A stretch of 64,000 nt of DNA, taken from NCBI RefSeq assembly GCF_000182925.2, contig NC_026504.1, positions 1,736,001 to 1,800,000 on the forward strand, written 5' to 3'. The notes under the pieces are model-generated. The model had not been told where the DNA came from and searched no databases. It saw only the letters and a list, made by a program, of their open reading frames with translations. The stretch comes from Neurospora crassa OR74A (Eukaryota; Ascomycota; Sordariomycetes; Sordariales; Sordariaceae). The translations under genes were made by a program, and so were the position numbers. This document shows positions 22,101 through 32,556 of the stretch, one piece after another. Each line of letters begins with the position of its first letter. The first letter of the stretch is position 1.

Positions 22101-25100
22101 TCACCATGGAAGATGCGTAATATGCACAGTAGCATCCACATAAACGCGGTTCTCAATCGTGCATGCCATACCGGGCTCGATCCTAAACATGCCGTCCTGG
22201 CCGATCGTGAACTGAGGTTCATCACCGAGCTTCACCCAGAGCTTGCCGGTTCCGATCGACACGAGCCGCGTCTGGAAGTCATCCGGGTCTATAGTAATAG
22301 TCTGGCCTGTGGAGATGGTCTTGACCTGGAACTGTACGTCGTTCCAGACTGGGACTGCATGGCCGGTTGACAGGAAGGGTTTGGAATAGGCAATGCCTGC
22401 AGAGGAAAAGGTTAGTGATTCGGAGGGTGGTCATATACTATAGAGATGGGACCACTTACTAATCGGTTTGTCGGTGTTTGATTTGAGGATTCGACCAGGC
22501 GCCATCTCCCACTCTTCCATATCAAACATATCCGCCGACTGGACCTCGCCGGCCGAGATAAGCGAATTCGTAGCCGCAGTCGCAGCCAGGGCCGCCTGCC
22601 GTTGTGGCCGCAAGACTGCTGTTGCTGTGGTGTGTCTAGGCAATCCTCCTCCCCCCTCTCTTCTTTTCAACCAAACACCATCCGTACTCTTGGCGATTCC
22701 AGGTACTTTTGGCGGGAAAGGCGGCTGCGGTCGCATAGGAATTCCCTTGCCGCGAGAGCACGCGCCACCTTTGCTGTCATAGGTACAGTTTGCGCAGCTT
22801 TGGTAAACCCTCCTGGCTTCCGGGTCGGCGTCGGTCTTGATGGCGACACAGCCCCCCTTGAACAATGGTCCCTGCTCCCGGCGGCATCGCGTGCACGGCA
22901 TCTCCAGTTCGTCTCCTGTAACCTGGATTATCAGGGCGGCTATGTCTCGCGTGTGCTTCTCCGCGAAGGGCTCATTTGGGGTGAGCACGAGGTCGCGAAC
23001 CCGTGGGAGGGAAAGGAGCTCTTTGATGTAGCCTACTTCAGGAACCTCTGCGGTGAAGGCGAGGTGTGGCTTGATGTAGTTCCAAAGAGCCTTTTGATCA
23101 TCGGTCAGAGGAATAGTAGACTTCGCGGGTTCGTAGTTCCTTTGGGCGTTGTTTGAAGACAGGGGCCGGCTCTCGGACTCAGGCTTGTTGTTATCATATT
23201 TCTGTAAAGATGTCTCGTCTTGCTTGTGGGTGGACATAGTAGAGCCGCCTTGTAGCTCAGGGATATATCCTGTCACCGACTTCGAGGTTCTTGTATCCGG
23301 TTTTGTTTGGCCAGAGTTGGAACTCGTCAACGCTTGGATTTCCTCAGTCGTCTTGCCCCTCGTTCTCAAGATACGTCGAGACCTCTCTACGCCCCAAGAT
23401 TTGTGGCTGCAATACGTCTGACCAAAGTGGTAGAAGCAATTGGCGCAGGAAACAATATTTGCCAGCGGACGGTTGTCCGCCCTGGAAGAGATCATAATAC
23501 AACCTTTCCACGGGCCCCTACCCTCCTGACACCTTTTGCAAGGTGTCGCAGCGGGTTCTCCCGTCAGTTGGATGATGACCGCCGATACATCCCTGGGATG
23601 ACCATCCGTGAAGGGATGCGTCCGCTGCCATTCGAAGTTGATGTTCAGGTCTCGCACCCGAGGGAGGATGCTCAGCTCCCAGACATAGCCACCATGGGGC
23701 ATCTCCCGCCCTCTATGCTTGGCCAAGAGCGGCTCGATGTATGCCCACATGCTGGCTCTGTCTCCAACCGGTTCTGACGATGAAGTGGCGCGTGGGACTT
23801 TATCCAAGGCCATGGGATCATCGAGTGACGTGGAGGTATTTGCCATGGAGACGACAATGGCGCCCTTTCCTTTGGCCGTCGCTTCTTGAACCCCAGGCCC
23901 CAAGTCTGTTAAGGTTCCGTCTTGGTTGTCATAAAACATATGGCCGTGGTGGGCGGACTATATAGTGTCAGTGTCTGGACAGGAAAGTTTTGATGCCAAA
24001 CGACCCAAAAGTAAATCTTCGCCGGTGGCGACGGTAACGTTTGAGTGCGTTAATTGATATGTTACTAACCTTAAAATGTTGGCCCAGGTTGTGTAAGGTT
24101 TCACTAGACTTCCCACATTTCCGAACCGGACATATCCAAGGGAAGAATCCATCGACGAGTTGGTATTCATCCGGCAAGAGGGCTCCATGCGTACTACAGG
24201 GCATGCCATTCTCAATCCATTCACGATAGGGTCGACCCGAAGCAGCTATGTCTGTTGGCGTATAAGCTCCCTCTTTGGCCTTTGCCTCCGACGCTGTTGG
24301 ATGACCTGTCAGCGTGTCTGGGATACTCTCTTTTGCTTCTGCCTTTGATGCCGACGGATGATCTTCCGGCGTGTCCAGAGCACCTCGTGTCGCATTTTTC
24401 GCCTCTTTTAACCTAAGGGCGTTGTTCTTCCTCAGGGTATCTGCAACGTGGGACATTCTGCCTTCTGCCCATCGTTGTTTCATGACGGCCGAAAATTGTT
24501 TTCTTCGAGCTTCATCCCATTCGCCACCAGCCTTGCGTTTCGTTGGCACTAATGGAGTAGGCGCAGCAGCGACGATAGCTGTGGCCATACTGGAAGGAGT
24601 AGCGGCAGGTTGCGTGTTGACCCTAAGGTCTCCAACCACTTGGGGCACAGCTACAATGTCACTGAGGATCTGAGCTGGCTCCAGCTCCTTGTCGTCGGTG
24701 TTGTGGCCGAATCCATGATTTGGCACTCGATCGTACTCAGGACTGGGCTCGTGATCAGACTCGAAGATCAGCTGCTCGTCAATGTCGTCGCTATCGGCAT
24801 CGTCGTCGTCATCGTCATCGTTGTTGTCGTTGTTGTCGTTGTCATCGTCGTCGTCGTCGTCGTCATCGTCGTCGTCGCCGCTGTCGCTGTCGCTGCCATG
24901 TTCAAGTTCTCCATAACCTCCCTCGACATTGTTGCTCATGGATTCGCGTAGTATATAGTTCTCGATATCGGTGCTGTTCGCCTCGCTGTCAAGAGCCTCG
25001 CCATCGTCGTCGGCACTATCGTCGGCGGCGCTCTCCTCTCCGGCACTGCTCTCCTCGGCACTGCTTCGCACACTACTACTGTCGGTGCCCGAGCTGGAAT

Positions 25101-25314
25101 CCGAGTGCGATTGGCTTTCATCCGTGCTGGCCTGGACAGCCGTAGTAGCGGCCGAAATAGCCGGATTTGAAGATGCCGTACGTTCTCTGAAAGGCGATAA
25201 TGGAATAAAAGCGAGCCCGCTAGTAGGGACGTTATCGAGTCCTTTAAAGCTCAGGATCTGGGACGGGTCCGCGCTCAGAGAAGAAAAGGTTGAAGATTGC
25301 AAGTTTTCGGCCAT
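22101..25314 (-). CDS. Multi-domain protein: acidic tract, C2H2 finger, two DUF3716-like modules, cupin-like tail
   Basis: Two long frames and a short third exon splice in phase: 25314-24070, 23957-22460 and 22396-22101, giving 1012 residues. Residues 60-180 are Ser/Asp/Glu-rich with a near-pure Asp/Asn run at about 146-172. Intron 1 (112 nt) falls inside a C2H2 finger that only becomes complete after splicing: CPVRKC and LGQHFK from exon 1, SAHHGH from exon 2 (about 395-420). Two homologous modules follow, about 485-601 and 705-816. Each has a helix pair, a PRVRDL segment, RD(V/I)(S/A)A(V/L)IIQ(L/V)TG, a CxRC pair and an SCANC pair, as in fungal DUF3716. The last 100 residues (about 913-1012) look like a small beta-barrel/cupin (SIGTGKLWVKLGDEP, FRIEPGMACTIENR). 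I infer a nuclear DNA- or chromatin-associated protein; no function is known. Confidence 0.85.
24779..24890 (+). repeat. (GTC/ATC)n trinucleotide repeat coding for Asp/Asn on the minus strand
   Basis: An interrupted trinucleotide array encodes the poly-Asp/Asn run of the DUF3716 protein. It is likely to vary in length between strains. Confidence 0.85.
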
Positions 25315-26565
25315 AGCTATAGTAGATATACTGCCTTCCTAGTTGGGTTATTGTATCTTCTCAATTGCGACGTAGGGCGATCGTTTACTATAGTGTATCT
25401 GTATGTAGTATTCTGTCAGTGTTTGCCTCGGATCTGAGATAGTAAGTGAGGGATTTTCATTAGTGTTTGATAAAAGACTAGAAAAAGGTTGTTAGAGTGC
25501 TTATGCTTTGCGCGCGTGCCAATAAGCGTCAGAGATGAATCATAGTAAGCTAATTGATTATGTTACACTTTGAAAGAAAACAGAGTACTAATTCATACTA
25601 AATAATAAAAGTAGTTAAGTAATAGAGTAAATTATATAACATAAGATAGCTTTGTATATAAGAAGAAAAAAAATATAATGAAATAATAATTGATCTAAGT
25701 ATAAAAAGCTTTGGAAATTATCTTAGCTAAGTAGTTAGCCTAAATATCAACACTCAATTTAATCTGCATCTTTTAGTAGTGTGCCAGCTGATTGGCAGGT
25801 GATAACCAATTGATAGTGCCTCACCCATTTGCAGAAGCCACCATCAACGGCGCATCGCTTGCTATCTTTTTCTATCAGATTAAAACCTTGGAAGTTCAAA
25901 GCCTTGGACAAAGCACTTAACTACGCTTCTTCCAGTTTCCTGTATCTAGATTAATCCTCATTTCGCCTTTCATTGTACCTCTTATCTTGCGTACAACTAG
26001 ATAGTTGCAACAGCCAGCGATGTTGAAACTCGCTCGGCGGCTGTCTGTCGCGCCGCTCTTTTGGTCGTGCCAAGCTCTGTTTGCGCTTTGAACAAAATAA
26101 CAGGGATTCCATGCGTAACGACGGCCATGCTACAACCTCGTTCGCGCGCGCCTTCGTTCCCATATGTAGACTTCAGATGAACTATAGCCGTGAGGGTTTG
26201 AATCAATATCGTTCATCGAAAAACGGTTTTTTTGACAATTAAGAGACCTGGACAGCAATATTAATGGCTCCGTGATGAGGAGGCGGTTGCCTTAATCTCT
26301 TCCTCTTCTCATTCATCCCCAAATCGAAAACTGCTTTATTGTGCAAACAAAACAAAAAAATCATAAGTATCACACTTCCACCCCCCTTCAAAGAAGCAAA
26401 AACATCAGATGCTGAACGAACAGAATCGCCATTTCCCACAAGCTAGGTTATCGGACTAGACCAGCTACCGCCAAATCCCTAGACCAAATCCTTCCTCTCT
26501 TTGTTCCATCCATCTTCCCAATCACACATCCATCCTCCATCATCAACTCCTCAAATATTCTCCCG
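25315..26565. other. Intergenic with AT-rich island
   Basis: No gene seen. The part from about 25540 to 25780 is strikingly AT-rich and TpA-rich compared with the flanks, as in RIP-mutated relics, but no element family can be read from it. The region downstream to 26565 includes a likely 3' UTR of the esterase gene. Confidence 0.45.
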
Positions 26566-27434
26566 TCAAACCCTTATTTCTCTCTGAGCCAACACGTCCC
26601 TAACAGACCGTATAACGGCCCCCACCCACCCCGTCGCAATCGCCTCATCGCCCCTCGCATTCGGGTGGACTCCGTCCGTGGTATACCTCGTTGCGTTGAA
26701 ACCCGAATACAGATCAACCGCCTCCACCGGACTCTGTGGGCGAGTAACATACTGCGCCCAGATCGAGATATACCGATTCAGCATCCTGACCTTGGCCGGG
26801 CACTCGAGGCAATTCGCCGGCTCCATGGGCAAGATCTGGGCGACAAGAAGGCGAATGGTAGGGTTGACGGCGCGCATCTGATCCAACAGCTGGCCGTAGG
26901 CGTTGATGATTTGGATGGCGGTGCGGTTTTGCCAGATGTCGTTGGTGCCCAGGTGCATGAGGATGATGTCCACGGGGGCGACGCCGGGGGCGGTGAGCCA
27001 GGATTGGAGGAGAGGCTGCCTTGGAGCCGGGACGACTTCAGTGCCGGTGATGGGAACGGTTTCTTGGGCAATGCCCGTTGCGAGATATCCGCCGTGCCCT
27101 TCGTGCGGCCAGTCGTAGGCGGAGCCGTAGCCGCAGTAGGTGCGGGGTTGGGTGCCGACGAAGCGGATTTGGGAGTAGGGAAGGGGTGGGGTGATGTTGG
27201 TGGCGTTGAGCTTGCGGGAAAGGAGGGCGCGCCAGCAGCCCTGGGGGTTTTGGTTAGTATGTTGTGGTTGAAAAAATGGCAGAGGTAGGGGGGGGAACTA
27301 ACTGGATTGCCGGTGATGGAATCACCTAGGGCCATAATGCGGACATCATCTCGGACTTGTGGCTCAGCCGAGGCAAGAGAAAGGAAACTGAACGAGCCTA
27401 CAAGGCCGCTGAGAAGTCGGACGGTTGCTACCAT
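26566..27434 (-). CDS. Secreted SGNH/GDSL esterase, CE3-like (acetylxylan esterase type)
   Basis: The product is predicted to be a secreted carbohydrate esterase that removes acetyl groups from xylan-like polymers. Exons 27434-27303 and 27240-26566 give 268 residues; the intron is 62 nt. Residues 1-23 form a signal peptide ending ASA. The SGNH blocks are present: the GDSITG nucleophile (Ser39) at the exon junction, a Gly in the GHGGYLATG block, LGTND (Asn144) and DGVHPN (Asp233, His236). The GYGSAYDWPHEGHGGYL segment favours CE3 over other GDSL lipases. All catalytic residues are intact. The exon 1 frame reads on into the intron as a spurious long frame, but the GDSITG-to-GCWRALL join is the expected one. 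A decayed mannanase lies immediately upstream on the same strand, so this may once have been a small plant-cell-wall-degrading pair. Confidence 0.9.
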
Positions 27435-27857
27435 GTTGACTTTTCTGGTTAGAGGTTTGGGACGATGCGGTTTGGATCTGTCCGAGTTGCTGAGTTGAGG
27501 TGGCCGTCCCCATCACGAACTTGGTGCTTATATAGGCACACGCAGGTGAGGGCAACATCGTGGGATGATATGCTTACAGCTATCAACAGTACAGTCACAG
27601 CATAGATTGGATGGCCAGAACGAGTCTCAAATTTTGACAACATTCCTGGCTCACAGCCGTCTCACCCTCTGAGGAATGCTCATTCATCGATCCTCCATCA
27701 ATCATTGGTCCATCCAAGCAAGGCGAGCGAATAGCCTCGGTAATCACGGCTGATTTCCTGCTAAAGACGCGTCTTCTTGCAACCTCTCTACTGTCAACCG
27801 CAACATTCTCGCGGAGAAACTAGGACTGGTCTGTTTTGCACGACCACGCCTGCACGT
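27435..27857. other. Interval between esterase and mannanase relic
   Basis: Holds the promoter and leader of the CE3-like esterase. No other gene seen. Confidence 0.5.
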
Positions 27858-28895
27858 CTAGGAGGAGCTGATGGCCCTGACATACTCGATGACCAAGCAG
27901 ATGGGATCGGCTGATTCAGAGTAGATTGTATTCCCATCATTGCGCGTCTGCCCGGTGCGCAGCTTATCTCTCCATTGCCAGAATCAGGTCAGCTGCCATG
28001 CCCTCCATAGCATCTTGCAGCGACGCTTATTGCCAGAGTCGCATTCCACTTATGCTCCTCGAAAAGGCAAGGCTTTCCGGCTTTCTTGCAGGCCAAAGTA
28101 TGGTCTTTGATCTAAGCTGCACCAGCGGAATTGCCCAGATCCCCTAGAAAAGACACAATCAGTTTTGATTCCCAGACCAGACGAGTTCAAAGCCACGCAG
28201 AGCTTTGCGGACAGAAATGGAAAGATCCAAAATCCAAATCATTGATGTCCAGGTTCCTGGCGAAATCTACGCCTTCGCTGGTTTGATACGGATAGCTTGT
28301 CGCGCCAGGAAGTCCAAACCCTTCATCTCCGAGGGTGATTCCAAGCTGCCGGATATAGGCCCGAATGTCAGTTGCCCACTTTTAGATAACGTCCGTAATA
28401 CATCCCTTGCAGCACGGCTCGTTCGCCGGTTCCCATACAAAGACATGTGTTGATATAGCATTGGCAACATCAGCTTTGTAGGCCTTGTACTGCGATTGTG
28501 CCCAACTGTTGGTGTGCCAGCTGTCTCGGGAGCCTTCGAAGGCAGTCATGCATACTGGCATGCCACCGTAGTCGCTCCAGTGATTGACAAAGTTTATAAT
28601 AAGCTTGACCCCCTCGTTTCTGGGCGGACCAGGCGCTGCAGGCCATCGGGGCCGTTGTCGATCTGTTGATAGGGTGAGGAGAGAAGGTGGTAACACACGG
28701 TGCCAAAGGCTAGCTTGCGAGCAACGTCGTTAAATCCTCATATGCGCAGGATCTCGAGGTCGAGGGAGGAGATGTGGTCTATTCTAGAACTGTGTCAACA
28801 TTGCGGTTGTTGGTCAGGAAACTGATACAGTACAACTTAGTACCGGCGAGGACCGCGTTTCGCCGTCAATAGAAAAGCATGTGCCAACCGCAGCC
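27858..28895 (-). pseudogene. Decayed GH5 endo-beta-1,4-mannanase
   Basis: Minus-strand translation in shifting frames gives an almost complete GH5 (subfamily 7-like) mannanase. In order: SIDGETR near 28860, then LAGTKLYCISFLTNN, then DHISSLDLEILRI and GFNDV, then DNGPDGLQRLV near 28640, GVKLIINFVNHWSDYGG near 28590, the acid/base block WEPANEP near 28420, ITLGDEGFGLPG near 28340, IKDHTLACKKAGKPC near 28090, and a tail RTGQTRNDGNTIY ending in a stop at 27858-27860. I count at least six disruptions: frameshifts near 28850, 28770, 28630 and 28000, and in-frame stops such as TGA after LEILRI and TAA at 28382-28384. Codon content is ordinary, so this is drift rather than heavy C-to-T mutation. 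The protein must be non-functional, and the gene is a host CAZyme relic beside an intact esterase. The exact 5' end is not visible. Confidence 0.87.
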
Positions 28896-30098
28896 CACGT
28901 TTTATCTTTTCCATCCATCATTTTCTGCAAGGTCCATGATATTCCCAGAGGAGTGGCACCGAATCATCCTGGAATGCAATGTCTACCAAGCGTATTCACT
29001 GATGTCAAGGTGAAAGTCGAGCATCGCCATATGATATGGTGCGTTGAGGTCGGGGGAGGGATGTCGGGATCTCAGTTGGGGCGAAAGTAAACAAAAGCTG
29101 CTCGTGACGTGACACAAATAAAGGGGTAGCAGTAATAGAGCGGCTTAATGATCCGAAGGATGCCGGTCACAGTTCAGCCAGGGCATGCCCATGCCAAGCG
29201 ATCGTCCAGCGTTTGCGCCATGCTCACGGGCACAATCTGATCCTTCGCGGGGAAACAATATCGATGCCGTTGGGCGACGTCAAAGGTCTCGCAAGGATCT
29301 CCAGAGATAACTTTCTTGTCGATGTCTTTGTGCGATGATGACATTGTACGACCACAGAAGTCAGCTGGTGTCCTGTTTGAGTCAGGAGGCGTCCATCCTG
29401 TCATGATTCGGTTCCTTCGAAACGATGAAACGGGTGCGCCCAATCGAGATAGGTTGGTCGATGCCCGTCGTGTGTTGCGTTAGGTGTTGGCCATGGTGTC
29501 CGGCGGTCGACGTTGATTTGTTCGAAGAAAGGTCGAATCACGCGGAGGTGATGGGAATTTGGACAAAAGACCCAAGACGGACACTGCAAGTGGAAGCGAG
29601 CGGGCTGCAAGGGGCCAAGGCACCATCCACGATACAACGGGAGCTTACAGGGGTGTTCGCTGCCGCCGTACACGGCTCAGAAGGAACTGCCCGACCTGCA
29701 CCCCGCTATTTGGTAGCGACTTCCGTTAGAAATTAGGTAGCCTGGCCTATTTGGAACCGTGAATCCCAATCCCCACGGCAGCCGCCAGGTCGGGTGCCTC
29801 CCCCTCCCGGCCAGCCCTCGAATCTTCCTCCTCCGGGGTCGCCCTTGGCGGAGGGACCTGGAACATCTCCCGCTGAATCGTCATGAATGGGTGGAACTCT
29901 CCGTCTTCACCTCCACAACGGCCCTCACCTTCCCCTCCTCACATATCAGTCCTCTCTTATTTTGCTCTCATACATCCTCAGTATATTGTTCTCGTCCTAT
30001 GCTACTTATTGCCTCATACCTCCCCGATATCTTGGCTTAAACTTTGCGCATATTCCTTGGCTTGCTAGAATAGAGCGTTTGTCGGTAGCGGTAGATAG
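28896..30098. other. Intergenic with possible hydrolase fragment
   Basis: No complete gene. A short minus-strand frame with hydrolase-like character is listed separately. CT-rich sequence from about 29760 to 29990 probably belongs to the promoter or leader of the YVC1 gene. Confidence 0.4.
29174..29443 (-). other. Possible alpha/beta-hydrolase fragment
   Basis: A 76-codon frame from an ATG at 29404 ends in a segment (YCFPAKDQIVPVSMAQTL) that resembles the C-terminal catalytic-Asp region of small alpha/beta hydrolases. The nucleophile elbow and the rest of the fold are not found nearby, so this would be a truncated relic. It could equally be a chance frame. Confidence 0.22.
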
Positions 30099-32556
30099 AT
30101 GCCCATCCTCCGCGTCAGGTCGCTGCGCGTGGCCCCGCCTGGAGGGGAAGAAGGGATTCGGACTCCATCGCCGTACAAGTTCAAAAGTCCACTCGCCATG
30201 ACAAGCTCGATCCCAGAACTCCCGGATATGCCCGATATTGGGCCTGATGACAGTTTTCGGCTCCTCATCAAGAAACTATCCTTGTGAGCCAACATGTCCC
30301 ATAAACACCATCGGTAGGGTAGCTGACAGGGAGATCCTTTTTAGATATATCGCTGAGAATATTCGGTTGCCGTCAACGTTTGAGCAACTCCGTACTACGG
30401 CTGCTGGAGACTGTTTGCGGCACCTTGTCGACCACTTGGTCCTCAACTGCGACCACCCAGCCATTGTGAATGCTTTACTGTATGTCATATCCTCTATAAG
30501 GTACTACCTATCTACCCAAGGATATCAGCTGATATGATCACTACAGCGCACTAAAATGGCACTATGGCGCCATCACTGAGGATAAGGGCCTGAATGATGC
30601 CAGAGCCAGCGGTTGCGAGATTGCTGCTTGGCGTCTTCTCACTCACCTTTCCGAGCGAGAGGCTGTTGACTACTGTCTTTACGAGATCCCAGACCCAGCG
30701 CTGGAGGCTAACCGCCAAAGCGATGAAGAGGAAACATCGCAAGTCAACGAGCACAGTCCTCTACTTGCGCGCGCATGGACTGAATCTGTGGCAAATCCAA
30801 GACGCAAGCATGAGTTCCCTAATCCAACGGGTGATAACCGGAGGAACCTCTTGCTCCAATCTCTCACACGCCTCACCATGAGTATGACCGGCGAGGTCGA
30901 CGACGACGGCGAGGAAGAGGATGACCCGACTGCTCCGTTCATCAACTTGAACGCTCTGGAGATTGCCGCCATTGCAGACGCCAAACGATTCCTTAGTCAG
31001 AATGTCGTTCAGAAAATCATCACCGGCATATGGAATGGCGATATTATATTCTGGGACAACTTATCCGTTCACACCGAAAAGAAGCCGCGGTTTTACAACC
31101 CCCGCACGGCCGATCCCTTTTCACGTCTTCGGGTTCCCAAATATCTCAAGTCCTTCGAGGTTGTCTTCTTTGCCAGTTTTCTGTTTCTCTACTACGCCGT
31201 CCTTGTTGAACGAAATCCGACCCGAATCACCCCCCTCGAAATCTTTCTCTACCTGTGGCTGGCTGCCTTTTCTTATGACGAGCTGAGTGAATGGATTGAC
31301 GCTGGATCCATCTTCTACGCTGCTGATATTTGGGTGAGTGTTATGCTCTGTCATTTCCTCTCAGACTTGTTCGATATGCGTGTATGTGCTAATTGTGTCT
31401 GGCAGAACATATTCGATATGGCAATCATGGCTATAGGTTTCACTTTTATGGTGTTGCGTAAGTCGAATCACCCCCAAGGTCCTTGAACATGGCTTGCTCA
31501 TTACTCATTGCTACAGGAATTATTGGCCTCGAAACGCAAAATGCAGAGCTAATAGATCTGGCGTTCGACGTACTGGCACTGGAAGCACTACTTATGGTCC
31601 CTCGCGTCTGCTCTATCCTCAGCTTGAGCCCGTACTGGGGTACTCTTATCCCTTGCCTCAAGGAGATGGCAAAGGATTTTATCAAGTTCATGGTTCTGGT
31701 TGTCATTATCTATCTCGGCTTCCTCACGACCTTCTCCCTGGTCGGGCGCGATTCGTTTCCATTGAGGGACATGACCTGGTTTCTCACCAAGATTTTCTTC
31801 GGCTCGACCTTTATAGGGTTCGACATCATGCGCCAGATCGATCCCGTCTTTGGGCCGCCACTCATGATTCTCTTCGTTATGCTCAGCTCCATCTTGCTAA
31901 TGGGTTCCCTTACCGGCATGCTCTCCAACAGCTTCTCTCGCGTCATCACGCATGCCCGGGAGGAGTACCTCTTCGTCTACAGTATCTACGTGCTCGAAGC
32001 ATCGACTAGCAACCGACTCACCCACTTTTACCCGCCTTTCAACTTGCTGGCCCTTGTCATTTTCCGACCGCTCCGCCTGTTCTTGCCCTCCGACGATAAG
32101 TTCCGTCGAGCTCGCATCATCCTTCTCAAGGCGACCCACCTACCCATCGTCTTCATCATCGCCATGTACGAGTGGATTAGAGGAACCTCTCTCAGGGGCG
32201 CCACATATAGCGCAGTCAAGGCGCCGCCGCTTGGGGCGCCCATTGCCAGCCCGGCCATGATGAGGAAGCTCGCGGGTCCGCGACGCGAGATGCGTGGCCG
32301 TAGGTCGGTCACGTCTCTGCAGAGCGACCAGGCGGCGCAGAGCCGGCTGGGTATGTCGTCGATGGAGCGGCGCATCTCTGCCCATCACGCTCGGCAGGCC
32401 GAGGAAGCCCAGGAGGATTCGACTTATGCGGAGCGAGCGACGGATGTCGAGGTCCGGATTGCAGATTTGGCAGCCAAGATTGACCGGTTGACGGAGCTCG
32501 TGATTTCTATGCAGTCGCAGCAGTCTACAACATTGGGCGACGTTTCGCTCTCTTAG
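30099..32556 (+). CDS. yvc1: YVC1-type vacuolar TRP calcium channel
   Basis: YVC1 releases calcium from the vacuole in response to stretch, oxidants and calcium. Exons 30099-30283, 30330-30479, 30547-31333, 31406-31457 and 31517-32556 give 737 residues. The N-terminal cytosolic part has LPSTFEQLRTTAAG and ALKWHYG. Transmembrane segments follow from about residue 265 (SFEVVFFASFLFLYYAVL), with a pore region near WFLTKIFFGSTFIGFDIM and a last helix ILFVMLSSILLMGSLTGML. The tail ends in a coiled coil (EVRIADLAAKIDRLTELV). Intron 1 is only 46 nt by my choice; a nearer acceptor would give an implausible 34-nt intron. An in-frame ATG at 30198 (704-residue product, better start context) is an alternative start. 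Yeast Yvc1 is about 675 residues. Domain content leaves little doubt about family. Confidence 0.92.

Noticed and set aside
22431-25314. Treating the two long minus-strand frames at 22.4-25.3 kb as separate genes
   Set aside because: A GT-AG intron joins them in phase and completes a C2H2 finger across the junction, so one gene is the better model.
26778-27434. 219-codon Pro/Ser/Thr-rich frame over the esterase
   Set aside because: It is read-through of the first esterase exon into the intron and then a wrong frame; the spliced model gives the full SGNH motif set.
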